From Pseudomonas sediminis (GTDB taxonomy: Bacteria; Pseudomonadota; Gammaproteobacteria; Pseudomonadales; Pseudomonadaceae): a DNA stretch of 64,000 nt. Location: assembly GCF_002741105.1 (NCBI RefSeq), contig NZ_NIQU01000008.1, positions 177,080-241,079 of the forward strand, read 5' to 3'. The notes beneath the pieces were generated by a model, which saw only the letters and a list, made by a program, of their open reading frames with translations, made no database searches and was not told where the DNA came from. The position numbers and the translations under genes are program-made. How positions within the stretch are numbered: the first letter of the stretch is position 1; each line of letters begins with the position of its first letter. Of this stretch, positions 26,002 through 33,787 are shown one piece after another.

Positions 26002-27003
26002 GTGATCCCTCTGCTGGTCTGCGACGACTCCAATATGGCGCGCAAGCAATTGATCCGCGCGCTGCCGGCTGAATGGCCGGTCACCCTCAGCCAGGCCACC
26101 AACGGCGAGGAAGCACTGGCATTGATCCGCCAGGGACAGGGTCAGGTCATGCTGCTCGACCTGACCATGCCGGTGCTCGACGGCTACCAGACCCTGGCCG
26201 CTTTGCGCGCCGAAGGGCTCAGCAGCCAGGTCATCGTGGTCTCCGGCGACGTGCAGGAAGAAGCCGTGCGCCGTGTGCGTGAACTTGGCGCCCTGGCCTT
26301 CATCAAGAAACCCGCCGACCCCGAGATTCTGCGCCAGACGCTGATCGAGTTGGGCCTGTTCAACCCGCAGGGCACGCCAGCGGCGCAGGCCCAGGCGGTG
26401 GCATTGTCGGACCTGAAAGTCAGCTTCCGCGATGCCCTGCGCGAAGTCAGCAACGTTGCCATGGGCCGCGCCGCCGCACTGCTGGCCAAGGTGCTGGGTG
26501 TATTCGTGCAGTTGCCGGTGCCGCAGGTGAACATCTTCGAAGTCAGCGAACTGCACATGACCCTGCTCGACGCTCAACGCGGCGAGCGCTTCAGCGCAAT
26601 CTGCCAGGGTTTCATCGGCGAGGCCATCGCCGGCGAGGCCCTGCTGCTGTTCCACGATTCGGAAGTGGAGGACATGGCGCGCTTGCTCGGCTGGCAGCCG
26701 AAGAACGAAGCGCAAACCTCGGAGATGCTCCTGGATCTGGCCAGCATCCTGATCGGCGCCTGCCTCGCCGGTATCGCCGAGCAGCTCGACCTGCGTTTCT
26801 CCCAGGGCCACCCGCAACTGCTCGGCCAGCACGCCAGCCTCGACCAGATAATCCAGGTCAACCGTCAACGTTGGCGCAAGACCCTGGCCGTTGAGATCAG
26901 CTACAGCCTGGAGGGCCACGCCATCCATTTCGACCTGCTGCTGTTGTTCACCGAAGACTCGATCAAGCGCCTGACCGCCAAGATCGGCTACCTGATGGAG
27001 TGA
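26002..27003 (+). CDS. Response regulator fused to a CheC-like phosphatase domain
   Basis: A 333-residue two-domain protein. The receiver domain is complete: acidic pair D8-D9, phospho-acceptor D53 in MLLDLTMPVLDG, and the Lys in AFIKKPAD. A linker leads to a CheC/CheX-like domain (about residues 135-330) with one phosphatase motif intact (DALREVSNVAMG, the D-x3-E-x2-N pattern), while the second reads DLASILIG, so Glu and Asn are replaced. This suggests a CheY-P-type phosphatase gated by its own phosphorylation. It starts with GTG. A PAS protein follows after 4 bp. No kinase or chemotaxis gene is nearby. Confidence 0.85.
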   Translation: MIPLLVCDDSNMARKQLIRALPAEWPVTLSQATNGEEALALIRQGQGQVMLLDLTMPVLDGYQTLAALRAEGLSSQVIVVSGDVQEEAVRRVRELGALAFIKKPADPEILRQTLIELGLFNPQGTPAAQAQAVALSDLKVSFRDALREVSNVAMGRAAALLAKVLGVFVQLPVPQVNIFEVSELHMTLLDAQRGERFSAICQGFIGEAIAGEALLLFHDSEVEDMARLLGWQPKNEAQTSEMLLDLASILIGACLAGIAEQLDLRFSQGHPQLLGQHASLDQIIQVNRQRWRKTLAVEISYSLEGHAIHFDLLLLFTEDSIKRLTAKIGYLME

Positions 27004-27007
27004 GACG

Positions 27008-27433
27008 ATGCCCGCGCAGATCGATATCAAGGAAGTCCACTGGCTGCTCGACATCGTGCAATGCATCGACGTTGGCGTGGTGGTGCTCGACCGCCAGTAC
27101 CGCGTCGAGGTGTGGAACGCCTTTATGGAAAACCACTCCGGGCTTGGCCCGGATCAGGTACAGGGCCGCTCGCTGTTCGAGCTGTTCCCCGACATCGACC
27201 GCCCCTGGCTGGAGCGCAAGGTGGAAAGCGTGGTGCAACTGGGCACCCGCGCTTTCAGCCTATGGCAACAGCGCCCCTATCTGATGCGTTTCAAGAGCTA
27301 CCAGCCGATCACCGGCCAGGCCGATTTCATGTACCAGAACGTCACACTGCTGCCGCTGGCGGGCCAGCCGGTGGAGCATGTATGCCTGGTGATCTATGAC
27401 ATGACCGCCGCCGCCGTGGCCGCACAGCCTTGA
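27008..27433 (+). CDS. Stand-alone PAS-domain protein
   Basis: A 141-residue protein made of little more than one PAS domain: WLLDIVQCIDVGVVVLDRQY, EVWNAFMENHSGL, VQGRSLFELFPD and a final beta strand HVCLVIYDMT. No output domain is present, so it is likely a sensor partner. It follows the REC-CheC gene after 4 bp, strongly suggesting joint translation and a physical or functional link. The ligand is unknown. After its stop there is a palindromic repeat shared with the end of rhlE. Confidence 0.8.
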   Translation: MPAQIDIKEVHWLLDIVQCIDVGVVVLDRQYRVEVWNAFMENHSGLGPDQVQGRSLFELFPDIDRPWLERKVESVVQLGTRAFSLWQQRPYLMRFKSYQPITGQADFMYQNVTLLPLAGQPVEHVCLVIYDMTAAAVAAQP

Positions 27434-27444
27434 TCCGCTAAGCC

Positions 27445-27506
27445 GTAGGGTGCGCCGTGCGCACCAGCAAACCTCTTCTGAGTTCGGTGCGCATGGCGCA
27501 CCCTAC
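27445..27506. repeat. Palindromic repeat (GTAGGGTG family) containing the rhlE stop codon
   Basis: Arms at 27445-27465 and 27486-27506 (GTAGGGTGCGC ... GCGCACCCTAC) are near-perfect inverted repeats and match the element at 8288-8350. The rhlE stop TAG (27503-27505, minus) is part of the right arm. It separates two convergent genes. Confidence 0.75.
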
Positions 27507-28846
27507 TTTTTTCCGCCCTTGGGCTTGCTGCCGAAGCTCGGCACCTTGCGCACCGCCTTGGCTTTGGGCTTGGCGTCGTCTTCCTCAAACCAGCGGCCGA
27601 GGTGGATATTGCCCTTGCCCGCCGGTTTGGCGGCGCCGGGGATGAGCTTCTGCTTTGGCTTCTTCGGTTTTTTCAGGACCTGACCACCCACCGCCGTCTG
27701 CGGTACGCGGTGATCGGGGATGAAGTCCGGCTCGTCGACACGCTTGAGCAACTGCTGGGTCAGGTTCTCGATCGCCGCCAGTTGATCCACCTCGTCGGCG
27801 CAGACCAGGGAGATCGCCTCGCCCGTGCTACCGGCGCGGCCGGTTCGGCCGATGCGGTGCACGTAGTCCTCGGCATTGATCGGCAGATCGAGGTTGACCA
27901 CCAACGGCAGGTCGTCGATATCCAGGCCACGCGCGGCCACATCGGTGGCCACCAGAATCTGCACCTCGCCCGCCTTGAAGCGCTCCAGTGCGCGCAGGCG
28001 GCTCGGCTGCGGCTTGTCGCCGTGAATCGAGTCGGCAGCCACGCCCATGGCCAGCAGCTCCTGCTCCAACTGGTCGACACCCTTGCGGGTCTTGGCGAAC
28101 ACCAGCACCTGGCCCCAGCGCTTGGCCTGCAACAGATGCAGGAACAGCTCGCTCTTGCGCTTCTTGTCCACCGGGATCAGCCACTGCTTGACGGTCTTGG
28201 CGGCGGCGTTGCGCGGGCTCACTTCCACCGATAGCGGGTCACGCAGCAACTCGCCAGCCATCTGCCGAATGGCATCGGAGAAAGTGGCGGAGAACAGCAA
28301 GGTCTGACGCTTTTTCGGCAGCGCGCTGAACAGCTCATCCAGCTCGCGGGCAAAACCCAGGTCGAGCATGCGGTCGGCTTCATCCAGCACCAGAGTCTGC
28401 AGCTGGGAGAACTTCACGGCGTTCTGTCGATACAGGTCGAGCAGCCGACCTGGCGTGGCCACTAGCACGTCGACACCCTTGCGCAGCTTCATCATCTGCG
28501 GGTTGATGCTGACCCCGCCGTACACCGCATAGCTGCTCAACGGCAGGTGCTGGCCGTAGGTCAGGAAGCTCTGCAGCACCTGCTCGGCCAGCTCGCGAGT
28601 CGGCGTCAGCACCAGCGCACGCACGCTATTGCTGGCGACCTGCGGGCCTTCCAGGGTCAGGCGCTGCAGCACCGGCAGGGCAAAACCGGCGGTCTTGCCA
28701 GTGCCGGTCTGTGCTGCCGCCATCAGGTCGCGACCCTTGAGCACAGCGGGAATGGCCTGGCTCTGCACCGGGGTCGGCGTCTGGTAGTCGAGGTCAGCAA
28801 GGGTGCGCAGCAGCGGCTCGATCAAACCGAGGGAAGCGAAGGTCAT
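27503..28846 (-). CDS. rhlE: DEAD-box ATP-dependent RNA helicase RhlE
   Basis: A 447-residue DEAD-box helicase. The motifs are in order: Q-motif region TPTPVQSQAIP, Walker A AQTGTGKT, PTRELAEQV, DEAD, SAT, and HRIGRTGRAG. A basic, Lys-rich tail (PKKPKQKLIPG ... KPKGGKK) probably binds RNA. It remodels structured RNA, for instance in ribosome assembly or mRNA decay. The stop codon falls inside a dispersed palindromic repeat. From memory this matches PAO1 PA3950. Confidence 0.92.
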   Translation of the reverse strand: MTFASLGLIEPLLRTLADLDYQTPTPVQSQAIPAVLKGRDLMAAAQTGTGKTAGFALPVLQRLTLEGPQVASNSVRALVLTPTRELAEQVLQSFLTYGQHLPLSSYAVYGGVSINPQMMKLRKGVDVLVATPGRLLDLYRQNAVKFSQLQTLVLDEADRMLDLGFARELDELFSALPKKRQTLLFSATFSDAIRQMAGELLRDPLSVEVSPRNAAAKTVKQWLIPVDKKRKSELFLHLLQAKRWGQVLVFAKTRKGVDQLEQELLAMGVAADSIHGDKPQPSRLRALERFKAGEVQILVATDVAARGLDIDDLPLVVNLDLPINAEDYVHRIGRTGRAGSTGEAISLVCADEVDQLAAIENLTQQLLKRVDEPDFIPDHRVPQTAVGGQVLKKPKKPKQKLIPGAAKPAGKGNIHLGRWFEEDDAKPKAKAVRKVPSFGSKPKGGKK

Positions 28847-28904
28847 GGAGGGTAACCGCAGGAAGTAGAAGAACTGGCGCGTAGTTTACCCGTTCACACC
28901 CACC

Positions 28905-29072
28905 GTAGGAGCGGCTGGGCGGCATTCCGTTTCAGCCGCGAAATTGCCTGGCAAGCTGCCAAACCGTGGGAGGGGCTTTAGCCGCGATAGCGATGCTCAT
29001 TGCTGAAGATTTGCCCACACAATTCCACAGCACTTCGCGGCTGAAGCGAAATGCCGCCAAGCCGCTCCTACA
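28905..29072. repeat. REP/BIME-like composite inverted repeat
   Basis: GTAGGAGCGGCTGGGCGGCA... (from 28905) is matched in inverted orientation by ...TGCCGCCAAGCCGCTCCTAC (to 29072), with conserved inner TTCAGCCGCGAA / TTCGCGGCTGAA. Between the arms is about 90 bp with a further copy of the AGCCGCGA core. It fills most of the gap upstream of rhlE and ends 15 bp before the exonuclease stop. Confidence 0.7.
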
Positions 29073-29086
29073 GACACGAGGCAAAC

Positions 29087-29689
29087 TCAGCTGGCAGTGG
29101 CCAGCAACGCCCGCACCTTGGCGGCGGAGAGGTTCTGCAACTGGCAGAGAAAGGCATGATCGGCCTGGTGCCGGCCATGGCGCTCACGCAGCAGGCCGAA
29201 CAGGTGCAACGTCAGGTTCGCGGCCATCTCGGCATCGGCCAGCGCGCGGTGGGCACGACCGGTGTCAGGCAAGCCGGCCCAGGCGTTGAGGTTGCCAAGT
29301 TTGTGGCTGGGCGCCTCCGGCAGCAGGCGCCGCGACAGTAGCAGCGAGCAGGCGAAAGGCTGCAAGCGACGACGACGCACTCGAGCCAATTCGGCATCCC
29401 AGAACTTCTGGTCGAAGGAGGCGTTGTGCGCCAGCAGCGGCCGCTCGCCGATGAAGTCGGCCACCTCGTTCATCACCTGATCGGACGGCGGTGCCTTACG
29501 CAGCATGGCGTTGCTGATGCCGGTGAGCTGCTCGATGAACGGCGGCACCCAGGCGCCACTGTTCATCAGGCTCTGGTAGCGGTCGACGATGCGCCCGTCC
29601 TCGATGATCGCCACGCCGATTTCGGTGGCGCGCGCCTGGCTCGGCGATACGCCAGTGGTTTCGAAGTCGATGACGGCGATGGATTCCAC
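29087..29689 (-). CDS. DnaQ-like 3'-5' exonuclease (DEDDh)
   Basis: A 200-residue exonuclease with all acidic motifs: ExoI VIDFETTG (Asp8, Glu10), ExoII HNASFD, and ExoIII HRALADAE (His and Asp of the DEDDh type). It resembles the epsilon-subunit/exonuclease domain family and probably trims DNA or RNA 3' ends with Mg ions. It is followed after 8 bp upstream (same strand) by a NYN-domain nuclease-like gene, so the two likely form one unit. Whether it is a polymerase proofreader or an RNase-T-like enzyme cannot be told. Confidence 0.88.
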   Translation of the reverse strand: MESIAVIDFETTGVSPSQARATEIGVAIIEDGRIVDRYQSLMNSGAWVPPFIEQLTGISNAMLRKAPPSDQVMNEVADFIGERPLLAHNASFDQKFWDAELARVRRRRLQPFACSLLLSRRLLPEAPSHKLGNLNAWAGLPDTGRAHRALADAEMAANLTLHLFGLLRERHGRHQADHAFLCQLQNLSAAKVRALLATAS

Positions 29690-29697
29690 GTAGAACC

Positions 29698-30177
29698 TCA
29701 GTTATTGCGTAGTAACAGTTCGCCCTCGATGGGCACATAAAGGCTGGCAGCGCGGATCAGCGACTGCGCCGTCAGCCCCGGCGCGCCGAAGGCGATGGCC
29801 TCGACGCCACGGCTGCGCACGCGTTCGAGCAGCAAGTCGAAGTCGCCGTCGCCAGAGGCCAGCACGATCTCGTCGACGCGCTCGATGGCGTCGAGCACGT
29901 CGATGGTGATGCCCACGTCCCAGTCACCCTTGGCCGAGCCATCGGCACGCTGGATATAAGGCTTGAGCTTCACGGTGAAGCCCAGCTTGCGCAGGATCTG
30001 CTGAAACTGCTGCTGTTTGGCGTCACCCCGGTCGATGGCGTAAGCGTAGGCCTCGACGATCACCCCACGGCGGCTGACCTCGGCCCACAGAACGCTGTAG
30101 TCGAAATGGCAGCCATGCACCTGGCGCACCGTGTAGTAGAGGTTCTGCACATCGGCGAATACGGCGATCTTCTTCAC
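29698..30177 (-). CDS. NYN-domain protein (LabA/DUF88 family)
   Basis: A 159-residue protein with the PIN-like NYN fold. Acidic residues typical of this group appear in IAVFADVQNLYY (Asp9), GDWDVGITIDVLDAI, and VLASGDGDFDLLLERV. Families of this type are predicted Mg-dependent RNases (LabA, DUF88, MARF1-like). It is co-directional with and 8 bp upstream of a DEDDh exonuclease, suggesting an RNA-processing pair. Target RNA is unknown. Confidence 0.87.
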   Translation of the reverse strand: MKKIAVFADVQNLYYTVRQVHGCHFDYSVLWAEVSRRGVIVEAYAYAIDRGDAKQQQFQQILRKLGFTVKLKPYIQRADGSAKGDWDVGITIDVLDAIERVDEIVLASGDGDFDLLLERVRSRGVEAIAFGAPGLTAQSLIRAASLYVPIEGELLLRNN

Positions 30178-30278
30178 CTGGAGTCCTCGGGGGCGACGAA
30201 GGCGCCAGTATGCCAGAGCTGGGCGGCAGGCGCGCCCAGGGCTGGCCCGGGCGCCGCGCAGCCCCTATCCTTGGCGCC

Positions 30279-30764
30279 ATGACACCTCTCCAACAGCTGT
30301 GCCAGCGTAACCTCGACCTGCTCCAGAGCCTGGGAATCAGCCACCGCCTGGTCGAGCATGAGCCAGTGCTGGATTACCCCACCGCCCATGCCGTGCGCCA
30401 GCGTTTCGCCCTGCGCGGTGTGGAGAGCAAGAGCCTGTTCCTGCGCAGCGGTGCACAGCGCTACGCCATGCTGATTACCCTTGGAGGCGCCCGCGCCGAC
30501 TGGGCCAGACTCAAGACGCTGCTCGGCAGTCGCCCGCGCATCGCCAGCGACGAGGAACTGATCGAGCAAACCGGCTGCGTTCCGATGTGCGCCTGCCCGT
30601 TCGGTCATGACGCCAGCATCACCCTGCTGATCGACCGCGCGGTGCTGACCTGCGACTTTCTGCTGTATTCGCCCGGCCCGCCCGAACTGACCCTGGAAGT
30701 GCCCGGCGGCGAACTGCCGCGTCTGCTCAAGGCGCAGCCCAACGCGCAGCTGGAGTACCCTTGA
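30279..30764 (+). CDS. YbaK/EbsC-type aminoacyl-tRNA deacylase domain protein
   Basis: A 161-residue stand-alone member of the YbaK / ProRS-editing family that hydrolyses mischarged tRNAs in trans. The pattern includes RLVEHEPVLDYPTAHAV, GVESKSLFLRS with the conserved Lys, LITLGGARADW, and VPMCACPFGHDASITLLID. The start was set at the ATG at 30279, which fits the family N-terminus; the frame is open 23 codons further upstream, overlapping the promoter of the divergent NYN gene. ProX-like (Ala-tRNAPro) is most similar, but substrate is inferred. Confidence 0.83.
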   Translation: MTPLQQLCQRNLDLLQSLGISHRLVEHEPVLDYPTAHAVRQRFALRGVESKSLFLRSGAQRYAMLITLGGARADWARLKTLLGSRPRIASDEELIEQTGCVPMCACPFGHDASITLLIDRAVLTCDFLLYSPGPPELTLEVPGGELPRLLKAQPNAQLEYP

Positions 30765-30827
30765 ACCCATTCGACTGCCCCGGCGAACGGCCACAGCGCC
30801 CACGCCCCCACACTTGGTGACCTGCCG

Positions 30828-31496
30828 ATGAAGCCTCTGTCCGTCCTGCGCGACGCCTGGTTTTTCTCCAGCCACAATCTTGCGGCCATTGCCCGCCTGA
30901 CCCTGCCACTGTTGCTGCTCGAAGCCATCGCCCAGACGCTGCTCGCCGCCCAGCTCGGCGAAGGCGCCAACCCGGCCTATGGCATCTTGCTCGGCATTCT
31001 CTTCTACCCGCTGTATGCCGCGCCGCTGATTCTCTTCCTGCATGCACGCAGCATCGGTCAGACGCCCGGCAATGCGCAGCTGTTCGCGGCTGGCCTGCAG
31101 TTGTGGCCGACCTTCGCCCTGATGGCGGGGCTGAGCACCCTGGCAATCATGCTCGGGCTGTCGCTGTTCATCGTGCCGGGCATCTGGATCATGATGCGCC
31201 TGGCCTTCTCCGAACTGATCCTGGCGCTGCGCCAGGAGCCACCGCTACGCGCACTGCAGGCCAGCTTCACGATGACCGAGGGGCGCTTCTGGCCGGTATT
31301 CGCCTGCCTGGCCAACGTGCTGGTACCGCTGTGGCTGCTCGACTGGTGGACGCAGCCAAGCCAGAGCGACACCCTGCTGTGGGTGCTGCATCAGGCCGGC
31401 AACGGCTTCCTGCAACTGTTCGCCATCGTCGTGCTGTTCCGCCTGTTCATGCTGCTCGAACCGCAGCCAGCGGCGCACAGCGAGAACAGTGACTAG
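30828..31496 (+). CDS. YciC-like integral membrane protein
   Basis: A 222-residue, strongly hydrophobic protein with about five to six membrane segments (for example LPLLLLEAIAQTLLAAQL, LLGILFYPLYAAPLILFL, LSTLAIMLGLSLFIVPGIWI). It contains the motif GIWIMMRLAFSELILALRQE, similar to YciC/UPF0259 proteins, whose role is unknown. It starts MKPLSVLRDAW at 30828 and lies 63 bp after the YbaK-like gene. No clear partner genes. Confidence 0.7.
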   Translation: MKPLSVLRDAWFFSSHNLAAIARLTLPLLLLEAIAQTLLAAQLGEGANPAYGILLGILFYPLYAAPLILFLHARSIGQTPGNAQLFAAGLQLWPTFALMAGLSTLAIMLGLSLFIVPGIWIMMRLAFSELILALRQEPPLRALQASFTMTEGRFWPVFACLANVLVPLWLLDWWTQPSQSDTLLWVLHQAGNGFLQLFAIVVLFRLFMLLEPQPAAHSENSD

Positions 31497-31529
31497 GCTT
31501 GCAGCCTTGGCCAGCGTAAGGAGATCGCC

Positions 31530-31964
31530 ATGAGCGAAACGAACCCGAGCATCCTGTCCCACGTATCCATCGGCACCAATGACTTCGAGGCTGCCAGCGC
31601 CTTCTACGCCAAGGTGCTGGCCACCCTGGGTTGCCGGGAGATCATGCGCCACCCCGGTGCGGTGGCCTTCGGCCGCGAGTACCCGGAGTTCTGGGTGCAG
31701 ACACCAATCAACGGCCAACCCGCAACACTAGGCAATGGCAGCCACTTCGGCTTCGTCGCTCCAGACAAGGCCTCGGTGCATGCGTTTCACGAGGCGGCGT
31801 TGGCAGCCGGAGGCAAGGACGAAGGCCAGCCAGGGCCGCGCCCGGATTATGGCGAGCCCTACTACGGGTGTTTCGTCAGGGATCTCGACGGCCACAAGAT
31901 CGAGGCTGCCTACTGGGACGTGGCGCTGATGCTCGCCGGCGAGGCGCAGCACGACCACGGCTGA
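31530..31964 (+). CDS. VOC-superfamily protein (glyoxalase/bleomycin-resistance fold)
   Basis: A 144-residue protein with the paired beta-alpha-beta-beta-beta modules of the vicinal-oxygen-chelate fold: ILSHVSIGTNDFEAASAFY at the start (metal His), EFWVQTPING, HFGFVAPDKASVHAFHEAA (second metal His), and YYGCFVRDLDGHKIEA with the Glu. Such proteins act as lyases, dioxygenases or binding proteins. AAGGAGATCGCC precedes the ATG. Substrate not predictable. Confidence 0.85.
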   Translation: MSETNPSILSHVSIGTNDFEAASAFYAKVLATLGCREIMRHPGAVAFGREYPEFWVQTPINGQPATLGNGSHFGFVAPDKASVHAFHEAALAAGGKDEGQPGPRPDYGEPYYGCFVRDLDGHKIEAAYWDVALMLAGEAQHDHG

Positions 31965-31976
31965 GGCACCAAGCGC

Positions 31977-32720
31977 CTACTGGTTCGCCACCACTGGCTG
32001 GTAGCGCAGCGCGGCGTTGGCGAGCCATCCTTCATGCAGCAGAGTATCGAGCGCAGCAGCCAGCTCTGGCATGCGCGCCAGGCGTTTGCGCGAGAAACCG
32101 ATATAGAGTTCGCTGCGCGCGTCGGGTTGGTAGGCAGCCTTGGCGATGCGTCCGGCCAGCTTGGGATCGAGCAGGGAATAGTCGACCTGGCAGTCGGTGC
32201 CGACCAGGGCATCGATGCGACCACGCGTGAGCATTTCCAGCAGCTGCTGCTCATTGCTGACGCCGACCTTGTCCAGCGCCTCGTCGCTGTCGAACGGTTG
32301 GAAATACACCGACTCCAGCACATAGCCGATCCGCAGCCCGCGTAGCGATGCATAGTCGTTCAATTGCGCAGCCAGCGCCGGGCTCGCGTAGAAGCGCGGC
32401 GAGCAGGCGTAGTAAGGCGCATCCAGATAGCGAATGTAACGCTCGCGCTCAGGCGTCTTGGCCAGGCCGGTCATCATGTCCGCGGTGCCCTGCTCCAACG
32501 CCGCCAGCCCACGCGCCCAAGGGGCGCGCTGCACGTCGAAACGCATGCCGGTGCGGCGTGACAGCTCGTTGAGCAGATCGATGTCCAGCCCCTGCAGCTG
32601 GCCATCTTCCCTGAGCATGCGAAACGGCGGCCACAGATCGGTCATGACGCGCAGCGGCGGCGCCTCATCGGCCCGGCACAGCGGCGCCAGCAGCAGCAGG
32701 ATCAATAGCCAGGCACGCAT
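31977..32720 (-). CDS. Periplasmic solute-binding protein (SBP_bac_3 family)
   Basis: A 247-residue family-3 binding protein with a signal peptide (MRAWLLILLLLAPLCRA). The first lobe starts LRVMTDLWPPFRML and carries LQGLDIDLLNELSRRTGM; the second lobe has LRIGYVLESVYFQPF and DALVGTDCQVDYSLL. Such proteins bind amino acids or related small molecules. No ABC permease or ATPase is adjacent, so it may be a sensor-type or orphan protein. The start was set at 32720, where it overlaps the SDR stop as ATGA; the frame reading further upstream is an SDR shadow. Confidence 0.82.
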   Translation of the reverse strand: MRAWLLILLLLAPLCRADEAPPLRVMTDLWPPFRMLREDGQLQGLDIDLLNELSRRTGMRFDVQRAPWARGLAALEQGTADMMTGLAKTPERERYIRYLDAPYYACSPRFYASPALAAQLNDYASLRGLRIGYVLESVYFQPFDSDEALDKVGVSNEQQLLEMLTRGRIDALVGTDCQVDYSLLDPKLAGRIAKAAYQPDARSELYIGFSRKRLARMPELAAALDTLLHEGWLANAALRYQPVVANQ

Positions 32721-33565
32721 CAGATGCGCCCCTGGTTGCGCGGCTTCAGGCCGGACAGGCGTGGCAGCAGCACACGCTCGAACAGCCTGGGGAAGAAACG
32801 CGCCAGCACCCGCGCGCGCCAATCGACGTTCGACAGCACCAACAGGCGACGACGCTTGAGTGCGCCCTGGTAGATGGCGTCCGCCACATCCTGCGGCGAG
32901 GCGACCTTGCCCATCGCCAGCGGTGCCTGGGCCGCCACCGAGCCGTCGCCGACCAGGGCATTCTTGCGCAGGTCGGTGGCGGTGAAGCCCGGGCACACCA
33001 GCATCACGTTCACCCCCGAGCCCTTGAGTTCGTAGCGCAGGGTTTCGAACAAGCCGTGCAGTGCGTGCTTGCTGGCGTTGTAGGCGCTGCGATAGAGCAA
33101 CGGCGCGATACCGGACAAGGAACTGAGCACGATGATCTGCCCACGCCGGGCGATCAGGCTGGGCAATGCCGCCTGCGTGCAATGCAGGGCACCGAAATAG
33201 TTGACCGCCATGACCCGCTGGAAGACCTCCAGGCTGGTCTCGGCGAACGTGCTGCGGTGGGTGATGCCGGCGTTGTTGACCAACACGTCGATCCCACCGA
33301 AACGCTCGATTGCCAGCGCCACGGCGCGCTGCACGGCCCCAGCATCGGCGACGTCACAGAGCAGACCGAGCGCTTCGGCGTTGTGATGATCGGCCAGGTG
33401 CTGCACCAGGCTGTCCAGCGCCGCCTGATTGAGGTCGAGAATCACCAGGCGCGCGCCCGCCTGTGCCAGGCGCATGGCCAACGCCCGGCCAATGCCAGCG
33501 CAGCCACCGGTGATCAGCACCACCTTGCGGTCGAATACCTTGTTGGCAAATACCTTGCGATACAT
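32720..33565 (-). CDS. Short-chain dehydrogenase/reductase
   Basis: A 281-residue classical SDR. It has TGGCAGIGRALAMRL for cofactor binding (Gly motif near residue 20-26), NNAG near residue 96, a catalytic Ser block (VLSSLSGIAPL), and YNASKHAL with Tyr and Lys. A C-terminal extension of basic residues follows. The start at 33565 (MYRKVFANKVF) was preferred over an upstream ATG because it opens directly into the fold. It shares a 4-bp ATGA overlap with the downstream binding-protein gene. The substrate is unknown. Confidence 0.85.
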   Translation of the reverse strand: MYRKVFANKVFDRKVVLITGGCAGIGRALAMRLAQAGARLVILDLNQAALDSLVQHLADHHNAEALGLLCDVADAGAVQRAVALAIERFGGIDVLVNNAGITHRSTFAETSLEVFQRVMAVNYFGALHCTQAALPSLIARRGQIIVLSSLSGIAPLLYRSAYNASKHALHGLFETLRYELKGSGVNVMLVCPGFTATDLRKNALVGDGSVAAQAPLAMGKVASPQDVADAIYQGALKRRRLLVLSNVDWRARVLARFFPRLFERVLLPRLSGLKPRNQGRI

Positions 33566-33787
33566 GCACGGTTCCCCAAAGCCCAGTGTTGGCGACGCTG
33601 CCAGTAAGCATCCAGCATGACGGCCGACGGCGCGGCCTGTCGAACCTTTCGGCATGGTACTGCAGCCCCTGGCCGCTGTCCCTGACGGGCGAAACGGAGC
33701 GGGAACCGCTTAGCACTGCGCCTGCCTGGGCCGATCCGACGCACTCGGGTATCCTCGCCTCCTTCCAGCATAGTCGCCCGTTTCATC

